Assembly (NCBI GenBank): GCA_037355855.1
Contig: CM074767.1
Location: forward strand, 248,001-312,000
Source of the DNA: Pseudo-nitzschia pungens
Lineage: Eukaryota > Bacillariophyta > Bacillariophyceae > Bacillariales > Bacillariaceae
Length of the DNA: 64,000 nucleotides
Direction of reading: 5' to 3'
The first letter of the stretch is position 1; each line of letters begins with the position of its first letter. The translations under genes and the position numbers were made by a program. Below are positions 1 through 10,358 of the stretch, in pieces. The notes under the pieces are model-generated. The model was not told the origin of the DNA and made no database searches. It saw only the letters and a list, made by a program, of their open reading frames with translations.

Positions 1-379
1 AGTCCCGAAGTGGACGGACCCACACGACCGGGTTTCGAGGGAGGACAAAACCCTCTATACCGCCGATTGCCCAAGTTCCAAGGAAAGCCCCTCGGACCCG
101 GACACACCAAGAAGGAATACAACTTGATCCAATTGGATTCCCTCAACGGTGTCGCTCCCGGAACTACCTGCAACTTCGAATCTTTGTTCGAAGCCAAGGC
201 CGTCACCAAGTCCAAGCACTCCACCCACAAGGATCGTTGTTGGACGCGACGAGTTCACCGCCAAGGATATTACCGTTCAGGCCCACGCCTTCACCAAGTC
301 GGCTCGTGCTGCCATTGAAGCCGCCGGGGGCAAGTGCGAGCTCCTCAAGCCTTCCACTGGAGAGGTTATTGCCGCATAA
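1..379 (+). CDS. rpl15: bacterial-type 50S ribosomal protein uL15, 3' part, with a +1 frame break
   Basis: This is the C-terminal 126 codons of a bacterial-type L15 (uL15), a large-subunit protein of organelle ribosomes; the start lies outside the window. The signature GFEGGQNPLYRRLPKF sits in the first 25 codons. The family's C-terminal fold follows: a GRDEFTAKDITVQAHAF strand, then a helix ending AIEAAGG. The gene is probably nuclear-encoded for the plastid, since diatom plastid genomes commonly lack rpl15; a mitochondrial destination is not excluded because the targeting end is missing. The first part is in frame 1 and the part from about base 233 in frame 2. Removing one G at 231-232 joins them as ...THK-IVVGRDEF..., so there is one extra base. 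Because the gene should be essential, an assembly insertion is more likely than a pseudogene. Stop TAA at 377-379. Confidence 0.9.
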
Positions 380-2007
380 ACTACGTACTCTTCTGATAAC
401 ATAAAACGAAAAACTGAATGTATACTCTAATCCATCATACAATTTTCCAAATCAATTACATTGTTGTCTAATCAAGGATACTTGTATAGTTTAGATTGTT
501 TGTTGTATCCCCATTGGGTTTGAATGTTGAGAGAATTCAAATTAGGAATACAAAAACCTCCAATAGTTTGTAGTTAGAGGAGTTGCGCTAATCGTTCATG
601 GAGCAGTTGCATGAGCAGAAAATGTTAACTGAAACAAGATTCTAAAACACAGCATGTACTCAAATTCTTGTGTTGATCATGAAAAGGAAATAGATGTCAG
701 CAGAGAGGGACCTTTGACCGAAGGATAGTACGTTTACTAGTGATGGAAACAAAATATATTATTTTTATTATTTCTTTCGTCGTGTCATCATGTGGGCGAG
801 AAAGGAGTCGGATCGATACAATTATCATCTTAATTGGTAGAGTTAATCGAGTGCGAAATGCTCCAGTGGAAAAATTCTGTCCGAAGAACAAACACAGGTA
901 TGATGCCACCCCGGTGAAAGTTTGGGCGTTGCAAAATCTTCTACGAAGTTGTTGTCCAAAAACAGTTGCAACTATTCAATACGATAAAATAGTACAGCAT
1001 TCGGAAACATCAACATTGGATACATTAGTAGTAATGGAGCAGGAATCACAGTGTCCATTGAGCAGAGAGGAGAATGTTGGGTAGTGCTTTGAAAACTAGA
1101 GTACCATACCTATCACATCGCAAGGAAGCAGAGAAAACAAAAGTTGGAAATCTGCCCGCGCTCCCGAATTTCACCAACACAAAGAGTATCTCTTCGCAGA
1201 GGATTTCGTTCAGCGCGTAGAAATACTGGTAGAGTCCCTTCTATTCCCAATATTCCTAACATCCCCAACATCATTATTTTCTGTTCTACTTTGGAGTTTC
1301 AGCCTGTCAATTCATAGGGTGATGGTTGCAAAGCAGCCCGAGTAGCGATTGATTTGCTAGAAAAACAAGCAGAAACGACTACTATAGTACACGCACTCAA
1401 TCTCAATTGTTGTGGAACTGGAACGAGGCACAAAAGAACCGTTCGCCGCGAACCAAAATTTCTTGTAATTTGCGTTATACAAACCGCATCGATAGAACCA
1501 TCCTGTGGCGATTGATTGATTCGAATGGCGACGATCCACAGGGAAGTCACCCACTCTAGGTAGCGCAAGAAGTCGGATCCACCGGCTATGCTCCAGCAAG
1601 TTCGTGATACGGATGGAACAGAACAACACGAGAGACCCATACTAATAAACAGCGACAAAAATTTGAAATGCGTTACCTCAAATGCCAAAACCTTGTGCTC
1701 CACAGTGCTCCATGTCATAACTACTGTGTGATTACAGTTTCAACAACAACTGGTCGTGTTTTTGTCTATTCCACGGTTTTCTACGTTCCTCGATTGCAAT
1801 TTTGGAACTGGGAGCATTCCATCCTCCATCCTCCTGCACGGCGCTTCCTCTAACAACAACGGTTTTCCACCCCATGGATGGATTCGTTTCCGAGAAAGGA
1901 ACTGTCGTTTGCAGCATCGTATCGAGTGGTTTTCTAACAGCATCGCTTATTTTCGTTTCGTTTCGAAACGAGCGCGCCAGGGACTTCTACTCTTGAACGA
2001 GCTACTC
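380..2007. other. intergenic, nothing recognised
   Basis: Spacer of about 1.6 kb between the convergent uL15 and TenA genes, AT-rich near its start. Open frames here (for example 740-1084) have no recognisable domain and no coding-like composition. No tRNA, tandem array or transposon end was seen. Confidence 0.6.
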
Positions 2008-2775
2008 TTACATGCCACCGAGTTCCGGCCACTGCATCATGGTCGACGCCTGGTCCCAGAACATGTGTTCGAGCTTGCACCCCGTGGTGAAGTGGTGCTG
2101 CATCCGCCGAAAAGTGGCGTCCGCGGTTTCGCCTTCGGCTTCGCTTTCGGCGATCCGTTCGCACTCGGCATTGACCATTCCGATAAAGTCTTTGACTTCC
2201 TTTTCAAAATCGTCCCCCGCGTACATGTCGATCCAGGCGTCGTACTGCGGCTTGCGCTCGACCGTGTCCCCAAGATCGGTCCGGAGCTTGAGCATGACGT
2301 GGCCGACGTGCATGTAGACCCAAAAGCACGGGAGCAGGACCGCCAGTCCCTGTGCGTAGCTCTCGGTGGCCACGACGCGCTTCATGTAGGACGTGTACAG
2401 GAGGCAGTTGGGCATTTGCTTGGCTTCGTCCTGCGTATTTGACGAATCGTCAGGCGGGGCAATGTTCCACTGCTGGAAAAACGAATTGTGGAGTTCCAGC
2501 TCGCATTCCTCGGCACCCTTGGCAAAGTCGACGAGGCGGTGCGCGTCCTCGGGGGAGGGGGCCTTGGCGGCCACCCGGCGCAGGCAATCGGCAAAGTCTT
2601 TCAGATAGAGGGCATCCTGGACCACGTAATACTTAAAATTGGCTTCCTGTAGGGTTCCATCGACCATGGACACCAAGAAGGGATGTTTTTCGGTGACGGC
2701 AATCAGCGGGTAGGCTTCGTCCCAGAAGCTTTGTGCCGTCATTTTGCTTGTCGTGGTGGCGTTGCTGTCGCTCAT
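2008..2775 (-). CDS. tenA: TenA-family thiaminase II-like protein
   Basis: 255-residue protein matching the TENA/THI-4 (haem-oxygenase-like all-helical) family almost end to end. Characterised members hydrolyse thiamine breakdown products such as aminopyrimidines so that the pyrimidine can be salvaged into vitamin B1. The residues equivalent to the Bacillus TenA active site are all visible: Asp54 and Tyr57 in YYVVQDALYL, the nucleophile-position Cys150 in LLPCFWVYMHVG, and Glu236 in KLEHMFW. It is therefore the Cys-containing (TenA_C-like) subtype. There is no signal peptide or transit peptide, so a cytosolic enzyme is likely. Single exon, no frame break. Initiation at MSDSNATTTSKM is the first ATG; Met12 is a possible alternative. 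It converges with uL15 upstream in the window, and its promoter side faces the foldback element. Confidence 0.92.
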   Translation of the reverse strand: MSDSNATTTSKMTAQSFWDEAYPLIAVTEKHPFLVSMVDGTLQEANFKYYVVQDALYLKDFADCLRRVAAKAPSPEDAHRLVDFAKGAEECELELHNSFFQQWNIAPPDDSSNTQDEAKQMPNCLLYTSYMKRVVATESYAQGLAVLLPCFWVYMHVGHVMLKLRTDLGDTVERKPQYDAWIDMYAGDDFEKEVKDFIGMVNAECERIAESEAEGETADATFRRMQHHFTTGCKLEHMFWDQASTMMQWPELGGM

Positions 2776-3030
2776 CGTAAAGAAAGGCTGGACGGATAGA
2801 AGAATGATGATTACAATTATGTGATCTATCTGAACTATTTACACACGGTAAGCCTTACTCAACAAAATAAAAAACTACACAGTAGAGTTACATAATTCAC
2901 CGATTGTGCCAATTGAACTGAGAAACTACGTTACGTACGTAAATCTTACTTGGTATTTTGTATCCGAGATGGCTCATGGGAGAAACAATCGCTGTCAGTT
3001 GTCTCCCGTCTTGGTAGTAATAAAATTCGG

Positions 3031-3328
3031 ATACTACGAGTCCGATAACAATTGAGACTGGTCGAGTATTGAGCCAAAAATGAACTGAATATTCCCAAAC
3101 CAAAACGGAACGCACCTGGAAGGTGAAAAAAAATTATTCTGTAGTTAACAAATTGTTATAACCTCTTAAAGTAAGCTGTTTTGTTAGTGAAAACCTGTTG
3201 TTTGAGTGCCTTACTAAACTCTTAAAAAATCACTTTTTTTGACACCACAGTTCTTGGCATCACAACAACGAGAACACATACCGAACAACTTGACCATGGT
3301 GAGTCCGGCAGATACCAGAGCCAAAGCG
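3031..3328 (+). repeat. left terminal inverted repeat of the foldback element
   Basis: About 298 bp matching the reverse complement of 5539-5837 through its length, including the poly-A/T stretch near 3234-3240 and the block GGCAGATACCAGAGCCAAAG at its inner edge. Confidence 0.85.
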
Positions 3329-3440
3329 CGTTGCAAACTGCAACTTAGCAGGGAGTTAGGGCAACAGGCGGGGCAGGAGAGGCCTCATCATAAAAGAGGA
3401 GGAGCTCAGGGATATCCAGGCGGCGTCAAGAGATACTGAG

Positions 3441-3665
3441 GAGCAGCAAGCAGCAACGCATCGACCATACAGGGGGGGAACAGCAGCAGCAAAGCGTCGA
3501 TATACAGGGGACAGCAAGCAGCAGCAACGCGTCAAGCAGCAACGCGTCGATATAATACAGGGGGGGACAGCAAGCAGCAAAGCGCTGATAATACAAGGGG
3601 GGGGACAGCAAGCAGCAGCAACGCGTCGGTATAATACAGAGGGGACAGCAAGCAGCAGCAGCAAT
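3441..3665 (+). repeat. minisatellite A, left array
   Basis: Tandem copies of a 25-45 bp unit with core ACGCGTCGATAATACAGGGG and CAGCAAG/CAGCAG spacers. A second, shorter stretch in the same orientation occurs at about 4036-4155. Its mirror image is at 5015-5480. Confidence 0.85.
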
Positions 3666-4224
3666 TGGTTCATTCAATTGGAAGTTTGCGCACTGCAGAT
3701 ACAGTGAAGAAGATGGTACTTACGAGGGAGTCGCTATACTCGACAATCCGGATGCTGATCCACCAGCATGGGGACCACTTGGTCCCCGGATCCACGAGCG
3801 CCACCATGGTCGATTTCGATTCCCACCATTGTCAATTGTCGCGTCTCCACCAGTTAGTGGTAGGAACCATCCATGACGACGACGTCGACGTTTGCGACGA
3901 CAACGAATCGCTGCTGCTCGCTACCCCGACTCCGACTCGGGCACGCACTCGGTCTCCCGTTCCCGCGCACCGATCGACGACGACGCCGGCGGCGGCAACC
4001 GCAACAAGGGGCTCGTCCGCCTTTGCGAGCGGGGAAACGCGTCGATAATACAGGGGGGACAGCAAGCAGCAACAAGCAGCAACGTGTCAATAATACAGGG
4101 GACAGCAAACAGCAACGCGTCGATAATACAGGGACAGCAATGCGTTGATATACGGCGAACGACGGGAGAGCTCACTGCGGATACAGCGAGGATGGTATCT
4201 ACCCCGGCGTTGTAAAAGAGCGCT

Positions 4225-4330
4225 GAGCGCCATTGTCGATTGTCGCGTCTCCACCAGAAGATTGTCGCGTCTCCACCAGCGTCTCCACCATTGTCGATTG
4301 TCGATTGTCGATTGTCGATTTTGGTTGTAT
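4225..4330 (+). repeat. minisatellite B, left array
   Basis: Short copies of TTGTCGCGTCTCCACCAG and the truncated CATTGTCGATTGTCG. One more copy is at about 3832-3853. The inverted partner is at 4855-5015. Confidence 0.75.
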
Positions 4331-4854
4331 TTCTTAGTGGTAGTTTAGATTTGCTTTTGCAGAGTTGCAAAAATAGAAATAATGAATTAGAGTTGCTCCA
4401 GTTTGCTCCAGTTTGCTCTAGTTGCTTCGAAATAGGTTTTCGATTGTACCCAATAGCGCCGGCTGTCGATCACTCCCACGTCTTAAGTATCGAACACTTG
4501 TGGGAATCGATTATATCCATCTCCATTGGTGGATATCGAACATAGGTACAATAGAAAACCTTGAACGTCCAGATGGTGGGATTGAAGTCGACCGGCGCCG
4601 CAACGTATAGAAGAACTGATGGGATTGAAGATAGATGTGCTTGTAATCTGATAGGTTAGAGTTGTCTTTAGTTATTATTCATTTACAGGGGTGGATATCG
4701 AACATATGTTACATGAAAACTGGAACACCAAAACACGAATCGATCGATTGGATCTGCAAGCAGCAGCAAGCAGCAAGCGCTTCATAATTTCTAATTCTGC
4801 AAACAGCAAACAGCAGACAGCAACAACAACAGCAGCAACTTGGCCTCTGACAAT

Positions 4855-5015
4855 GGTGGTGTATTCAACAATCTACTGGTGGTGGAGACGCGACAATCGC
4901 CTGGTGGAGATGCGACAATCGCCTGGTGGAGACGCGACAATCGCCTGGTGGAGACGCGACAATATACTGAGTGGCGGAGACTCGACAATTGCCTGGTGGA
5001 GACGCGACAATCTAC
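4855..5015 (-). repeat. minisatellite B, right array, inverted
   Basis: At least six tandem copies of CTGGTGGAGACGCGACAATC, an 18-22 bp unit, in the opposite orientation to the left array. Together they form the inner part of the foldback arms. Confidence 0.8.
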
Positions 5016-5480
5016 TGTCCCCTGTATAGTATCGAGGCGTTGCTACTTGCTGTTTATCGACGCGTTGCTGTTTGCCGCATATTGACGCGTTGCTGCTGCT
5101 ATCCCCTGTATATCAACGCGTTGTTGTTCGCCGAATATCAACGCGTTGCTGTCCCCTGTATTATCGACGCGTTGTTGTTCGCCGTATATCAACGCATTGC
5201 TGTCCCTGTATTATCGACGCGTTGCTGTTTGCTGTCCCCTGTATTATTGACACGTTGCTGCTTGTTGCTGCTTGCTGTCCCCCCTGTATTATCGACGCGT
5301 TGCTGCTTGCTGCTGCTTGCTGCCCCCCCTGTATTATCGACGCGTTGCTGCTTGCTGTCCCCCCTGTATTATCGACGCATTGGTTGCTGTTTGCTGCTTG
5401 CTGTCCCCCCTGTATTATCGACGCGTTGCTGCTTGCTGCTTGCTGTCCCCCCCCCCTGTATCTTGACGCGTTGCTACTCC
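5015..5480 (-). repeat. minisatellite A, right array, inverted
   Basis: Reverse-complement copies of the left array: runs of CCCCTGTATTATCGACGCGT followed by TGCTGCTTGCTG spacers, about a dozen units, with variable C-run lengths. Confidence 0.85.
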
Positions 5481-5538
5481 CCCCTGCTGTATCAATTTTA
5501 TCCAGGGCGATGCTAGGGTATTGTTTCGCAGTACCCTT

Positions 5539-5837
5539 CTTTGGCTCTGGTATCTGCCGGACTCACCATCGTCAAGGTGTTCTTGTCTTGTATTCTCGTT
5601 ATTTGATGCGAAGAATTCTGTTGTCAAAAAAAGTGAGTTTTGGTAGAGTTTAGTAAGGCACTCGAACAATGGGTTTCCACTAACAAAACAGCATACCATA
5701 AGAGGTGATAGTAATTTCTCTATTACAGAATAATTTTTATTTTTGGTATGTTCTCCGTTCCGTTTTGGTTCAGGAATATTCAGTTCATTTTTGGCTCAAT
5801 ACTTGACCAGTCTCAATTGTTATCGGACTCGTAGTAT
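5539..5837 (-). repeat. right terminal inverted repeat of the foldback element
   Basis: About 299 bp, the inverted partner of 3031-3328. The outer limit is set where the complement of ATACTACGAG stops matching (5831-5837). Divergence is by scattered substitutions and small indels, so the element is not brand new. Confidence 0.85.
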
Positions 5838-5928
5838 TCAAGAGGAAAAAATATCTTTCACGTGTCAGCCCGGAATGACTACGGAATTTGAGTAGGAAGG
5901 AAAACTTACGATGTTAGCAGGTAATAAC

Positions 5929-5933
5929 GCCTT

Positions 5934-5977
<44 letters not shown>

Positions 5978-6001
5978 TGTGTTCGATTCACAGTCAAGGC
6001 A
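5929..6001 (+). tRNA. tRNA-Phe: tRNA-Phe (GAA)
   Basis: Complete cloverleaf: 7-bp acceptor stem GCCTTGA/TCAAGGC, 4-bp D stem GCTC/GAGC, 5-bp anticodon stem TCAGA/TCTGA with loop CTGAAGA (anticodon GAA), and T stem CTGTG/CACAG with loop TTCGATT. Discriminator A; no intron; no encoded CCA. Confidence 0.97.
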
Positions 6002-6010
6002 CAGATATCG

Positions 6011-6014
6011 TTTT
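6011..6014 (+). terminator. Pol III T-run after tRNA-Phe
   Basis: TTTT ten bases downstream of the discriminator base, the usual RNA polymerase III stop. Confidence 0.6.
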
Positions 6015-7457
6015 GTTTCCACACCCATGCGTCGTTGTTCGGGTTTCGTTGCCCATGGGTCTGATAAACTACAGCATTCTCCTCTTCTAGATCGAGCAGG
6101 GTGTCGTTGTTTATCATTCCCATGGACTGCTGAAATCGACAGAAATTAACGATGTGTGGGCCAGTGTTGAAACACTCGAGCATTCTTTTGTTTTGTTCCA
6201 ATTCAGAGAAGGAGACGGAGACTCAAGAACTCCTGACCTATCAATAGTAATTGTCCGGTCAACAGAAAAGAAATACAAAGAAGTAGTAGTAGTGAGAGGG
6301 AGAGGAGATCCAGCAAACAAGCAAGAAAGACGACAAGACGAACCAGAAGAATTACTAGTAGCTAGTACCAGCAGTTCTAGTACTAGTACTACCAGTACTT
6401 CTACTACATGTGCAGTCCCACCAGTCCTACTAGAAGTGTCCTCAATTACTTTTCTGAAGAAGAAGTGAGTATAGTTGACAACAACCAACAATGAAGCAGG
6501 GCAAGAACACGAAGGGGCAGAAGGTTATAGGTACTACTGGGAGGAGTACTCGGAGGCAATCTTGACAGAAGACCTAAAGTTACTCCTTCAAGAAGTCATA
6601 CACATCTAGTACTACCTGACTCGCTTCTTGCCCTGACTGGTCACTAAGAGCAACTCCAGAATTTGTGTAGGCTGTTACCGAACAAGCTCATTGATTTCCT
6701 TTTTAGAAGAAGGGACTTCAGAAGGAAAGCATGAAAAGAAACAAACGAACAAAAAATAATACGAAGTAGTAAACAATATCCATCTTACTTGGGATTGTGT
6801 TGAATCGTTTGTTTTTGGTCGGTTGATTTGTTTGGACTCTTTCCAGTCACTTTCTTCTCTGTATGCAAACAAGTAATAACGGTTTTGTACTCCACGCACA
6901 TTTGAATGCCGGGATGAGTCCAAAACATTTCTCGATCACCAATTGATTGCCGACAACACCACAAGTCCTTTCATATTCGGTGTGTGAATTGCGATCAGAA
7001 TATCTTGCATGTTGCGTCTTTTCTTTCTTCCTTGAGACTGATGTTTCTTCCAACAATGCTTCTACGATCTATAACGAAGGCCTGAACTTTGATTTGGGTG
7101 TGCGACAAGCTCATAATAGTTTGTTCATCTTGTCTTTTATTGAAAGTTATTCTAAATTATATTACTATTAATTTTATTTGGTTAGTTGTACATGTCTAAT
7201 AGTAGAACATAATAATGTACATCGCTGATTGCATGCAGTCTGCGAATATCGAGACCTTGAAAAGATAAGAAATCTTGTGTGGACACATGGTATCCTAGCG
7301 TCGTATGTAAGATTATTCCATTCCGCATATCAAATGGAACTCTTTTCGTGGTGGCGAAAATCATAACATTCTCTCGCAAGAAGCCCTTTCGCTATTCCCA
7401 AGCCTGTCGCTTATCGATTCCATCGATGTGGAAACGCATTAACTTCGTAATTAGTTC
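6015..7457. other. intergenic, low-complexity ACTAGT-rich stretch, no gene recognised
   Basis: About 1.4 kb. 6290-6420 is purine-rich and then rich in ACTAGT/TACTAG steps, similar in style to 19340-19390 and 57060-57240. Open frames here have no recognisable domain. Confidence 0.5.
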
Positions 7458-10358
7458 TTAGTACGAAGTTGTGTCCCCAGCGTGTGGTGTTCTGCGGCAA
7501 TACCCACACGTTTCCCGACAGAGTCTCCCGTACTCCGTGCAGCGTCGCGTGTCTACCGCCACGTAGCCGCAATTGCGTTTCATGGTGAAATCCCCCACCC
7601 GGACGTCGAACGACTCGACGTCCTTGCACTCGTACAACCGAGCGTCGACACAAAAGTCCTTGGCACTCCATTCGATGGGATTCGTTGAGCAACCCGGCAC
7701 CCGATCCGAGACGCCACTGGTGAGAGAATCCCTGACGAAACACACCAGGCCTTCTCCGCACTGAGTGTCGTCGTCGCAATCGCCCTCGCAAACACCACAC
7801 TTTCGATCAAGGTTCTTGCACTTGCCGGTGTACGCGAGTGGTCGTTCCTCGATGGGTGGCGGGTCCTCGACGGGTGGGAGAGGAACCTCCTTCGGTTTGG
7901 ACCTGCAAAATTCGATGCTCTTTTCACGGCATTGGAGTTGTTGTTGCTCGTCGTCATTATTCCTGTCACTGGACGATGCGTCCATTGGCAAAACAAAATT
8001 TGGACCCGTCTCCAAGATTGGATTCGTGGATGCTTCCGAGGTGCTGATTTTCCAAACCATTGAAGCCACAGAAAGGTATCCTTCCATATAGGCATTTTGA
8101 TCGATTCCAAATACGAGCTGACCTTTCAGGAAGCCACTGTCGTCGCCTTCGTCGTAGAGGGCGGCATCCAAATCAAATGTTCCGGCCAGTAGCTCCGAAT
8201 GATCTTTCAAAAATGAAAGCAGGGAGGGGATTTGTTCCCGTCCCGTGGACAGTACTCCGTAGCCCTTCCAGTCACTTCCGGCATTGTCCAGATCCAGAGC
8301 TCGTTCTACCGTCGTCTTGTATAGTTCCACGTCACCGTTGTTGGGCACCTGAACCGTTCCCAGAAACTCGGAACCTTCGTGTTCGTCGAAAGCTTCTTTC
8401 ATTCCGTGGCACCGATCGTTCAGGGTGTCGAAATCGGCATGCACCAGACACCACCCCTTTGTGACACCGGCCTCGATCAATCTCCTTCCCGCTTCTAGGC
8501 CACTCTCGTAGTCTTTCTGTCCCACGTATTGGAGCACAGATAGTGAGGGAGTGTCGTTGTCGTCGGCGTCGATCTCCCCGTCCCCGTCGTCGTTGCTTGC
8601 TATGCCGGCCATGGCATTGATGGCCAGATACGGAATCCCCCGCGACTTGCATCCCAGCAGGCCCTCCCGCATGCTTGCGTCCGGCAGACTCGCAATGAGG
8701 CCCTTCGTGGCTCGAGACTGACACGCCTCGCTGATGTCAAAGGTGTGCTTCAGGCGGAGGTTTGCTTGTTCTCCATGCTGTCGCTGCCGCCGCTGATTGA
8801 GCACGGCCTTCTTGAAACGGTTCTTTTCGATGGAAACACCGAAATCGGCGGCGGCCTGTTTGATGCCCGAAAACACCGTCCTCCAGAACGGGGACGACTC
8901 GTCGTGGGTGAGGACAGTAATGGAAACCCGGGACCGGTCGGTACAGGGACATGCGGAGGAAAAGGAAGAACCTCCCTCCTCGCTGCTACAGACGGGGAAT
9001 CCCTCGGCTTCGCAGGCTTGCTGCTCCTTTGGTGGAAAGTGCTCGCTCTCACGCGTGATTAGGATCGGACCGGTCTCGATACTGCTCGAAAAAGACGACG
9101 ACGACGCTCCCTCGTCCATGGGGGATTGTCCCGTGGTGGCGTGCAGCGCCGCCAGCAGAAATGCCTGGCTTCCCTGTAGGTAGGGTTGCTGCGACACGGC
9201 AAAGTCGATAGTACCCTCTGCCATGGCGTCGTAGACAAACTCGGAAGGACCGGCGTCAAAGGTCCCCACGACGTGGTCTGCCTCGATGTTGCATCCGTTG
9301 GCCACCAGCGCGTGGAGGATGGCCTCGGCAATCCCGCTGCTCCCCAGCTGGATGACCGTGTGCCGGCATCCCTCCAACAGCGCCGCCACCTCCTCGGGAG
9401 TGGTATCCTTTTGCAGGTGAAAAGTTTCCCACGAGTCGACCATTTCATGGGTGACTGCCGCCAGCGCCTCGAATCGTTCCGTCAGGGCTCGGACGTCCGA
9501 TCGGTGGTTGATGTAAAGGCCGGTGGTGAAGCCCTCGCGGTTTTTCTTGGGCGGTTCGCTCGCCAGCAGCAACTCTCTGATTTGTGTTCCCGCCACGATT
9601 CCGGCTTTTGTTTCGTTCATCGATACCGATCCCCGGAGGACAAAGGGAGGAGTTCCCTCGGTGTCGTCGCCGTCGTTGTTGTAGAGAGCGTTGATTCCAA
9701 AAATGGGAATGTTGCTGCCCTGGAGGCTCGAGAGGGCATCCTCGATCTTTGGATCCCCCGGAAGACTCACAATCACCGCAGACGGAGCTGGAGACGACGA
9801 CTCGCCGTCTTCCATTCGGGATTGGCACCCGCCAAACCCGCAACGAAGGCTCTGCGGCGGGGAATCGTGCACGTTCCGCCCCTGCACGATGCCCGTCGTT
9901 GCCAATCCCCTACGTTGTCGTTGTCGCTGCCTCTTTCGCTGGTAGTTGGAGATTCCGGCCACCGCAAGAATGTCCCGGGCCATGGCATCGGCCACCGTTG
10001 AACCATCAATCGTCGGGTCCTCGTCGTCGTACAGAACCAGCTCTAGGTCTACCTGGGTGTCTCGCGCGGTTTGTTCCATTCCCGCCTTCACCTGCTGCCA
10101 GAAGGGATCGTTCTTGGTGCCGTGCACGACGACCTTCACGGGACCGACCGCCGACCGATCCACCAGGCACGTCGTGGAGGCATCGATCGTTTCCCGATTG
10201 CAATCGTTTTCGCTGGCGTTTTCGATGTCGCCCTCGGCCAAGCACCCCTTGAGCGCAAGGAGCATCGAGAGCAGCAACACCAGGCTCACCCGTACCGCGG
10301 ATGTCTTCCACGAACGGTTCGCGGGAGATACCAGTCGCAGAAACATTGTTTGTTCCAC
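7458..10358 (-). CDS. secreted protein with two sugar-binding (PBP1-like) domains and a ShKT-like tail
   Basis: 966 residues, single exon, no frame break. A basic N-terminus and a hydrophobic core at about 22-41 (VRVSLVLLLSMLLALKGCLA) form a signal peptide. Two successive periplasmic-binding-protein type 1 domains follow. The first starts near residue 73 with VKVVVHGTKNDPFWQQV; the second starts near residue 480 with VSITVLTHDESSPFW. Both show the bacterial sugar-binding opening strand followed by DPFW/SPFW and a helix. The last 120 residues are Cys-rich: a CEGDCDDDTQCGEGLVCF block, then a six-Cys segment ending TCGYC that fits a ShKT domain. This suggests a wall-associated or extracellular ligand-binding protein; the ligand is unknown. 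Start choice: first ATG, with Met5 also possible. Its 5' end is divergent from the sulfotransferase gene. Confidence 0.88.
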   Translation of the reverse strand: MEQTMFLRLVSPANRSWKTSAVRVSLVLLLSMLLALKGCLAEGDIENASENDCNRETIDASTTCLVDRSAVGPVKVVVHGTKNDPFWQQVKAGMEQTARDTQVDLELVLYDDEDPTIDGSTVADAMARDILAVAGISNYQRKRQRQRQRRGLATTGIVQGRNVHDSPPQSLRCGFGGCQSRMEDGESSSPAPSAVIVSLPGDPKIEDALSSLQGSNIPIFGINALYNNDGDDTEGTPPFVLRGSVSMNETKAGIVAGTQIRELLLASEPPKKNREGFTTGLYINHRSDVRALTERFEALAAVTHEMVDSWETFHLQKDTTPEEVAALLEGCRHTVIQLGSSGIAEAILHALVANGCNIEADHVVGTFDAGPSEFVYDAMAEGTIDFAVSQQPYLQGSQAFLLAALHATTGQSPMDEGASSSSFSSSIETGPILITRESEHFPPKEQQACEAEGFPVCSSEEGGSSFSSACPCTDRSRVSITVLTHDESSPFWRTVFSGIKQAAADFGVSIEKNRFKKAVLNQRRQRQHGEQANLRLKHTFDISEACQSRATKGLIASLPDASMREGLLGCKSRGIPYLAINAMAGIASNDDGDGEIDADDNDTPSLSVLQYVGQKDYESGLEAGRRLIEAGVTKGWCLVHADFDTLNDRCHGMKEAFDEHEGSEFLGTVQVPNNGDVELYKTTVERALDLDNAGSDWKGYGVLSTGREQIPSLLSFLKDHSELLAGTFDLDAALYDEGDDSGFLKGQLVFGIDQNAYMEGYLSVASMVWKISTSEASTNPILETGPNFVLPMDASSSDRNNDDEQQQLQCREKSIEFCRSKPKEVPLPPVEDPPPIEERPLAYTGKCKNLDRKCGVCEGDCDDDTQCGEGLVCFVRDSLTSGVSDRVPGCSTNPIEWSAKDFCVDARLYECKDVESFDVRVGDFTMKRNCGYVAVDTRRCTEYGRLCRETCGYCRRTPHAGDTTSY

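Larger units (their letters stand above)
3031..5837. mobile_element. foldback-type palindromic element with long terminal inverted repeats
   Basis: The segment is a large imperfect palindrome. The left end (3031-3328) is repeated in reverse complement at the right end (5539-5837). Both arms start ATACTACGAGTCCGATAAC and run inward to GGTGAGTCCGGCAGATACC, with scattered substitutions and small indels. Inside each arm lie tandem minisatellites, again mirrored: family A (core ACGCGTCGATAATACAGGGG with CAGCAAG spacers) and family B (core TTGTCGCGTCTCCACCAG). A central stretch at about 4331-4855 looks unique. No transposase-like protein was found; long open frames here are translations of the repeats. 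Long inverted repeats made of tandem repeats are the hallmark of foldback elements such as Drosophila FB, so this looks like a non-autonomous foldback element. No target-site duplication could be fixed at the ends. It lies 91 bp upstream of tRNA-Phe. Confidence 0.8.

Noticed and set aside
740..1084. 114-codon open frame after uL15
   Set aside because: Weak composition, no domain, no orthologous look; treated as spacer.
3441..5480. CRISPR-like array
   Set aside because: Units are degenerate, spacers are themselves repeats and the arms are inverted; this is minisatellite structure in a eukaryote.
4971..5516. 181-codon open frame rich in ALLLAVP repeats
   Set aside because: It is a translation of the inverted minisatellite A; other strands and frames of the array give similar long frames.
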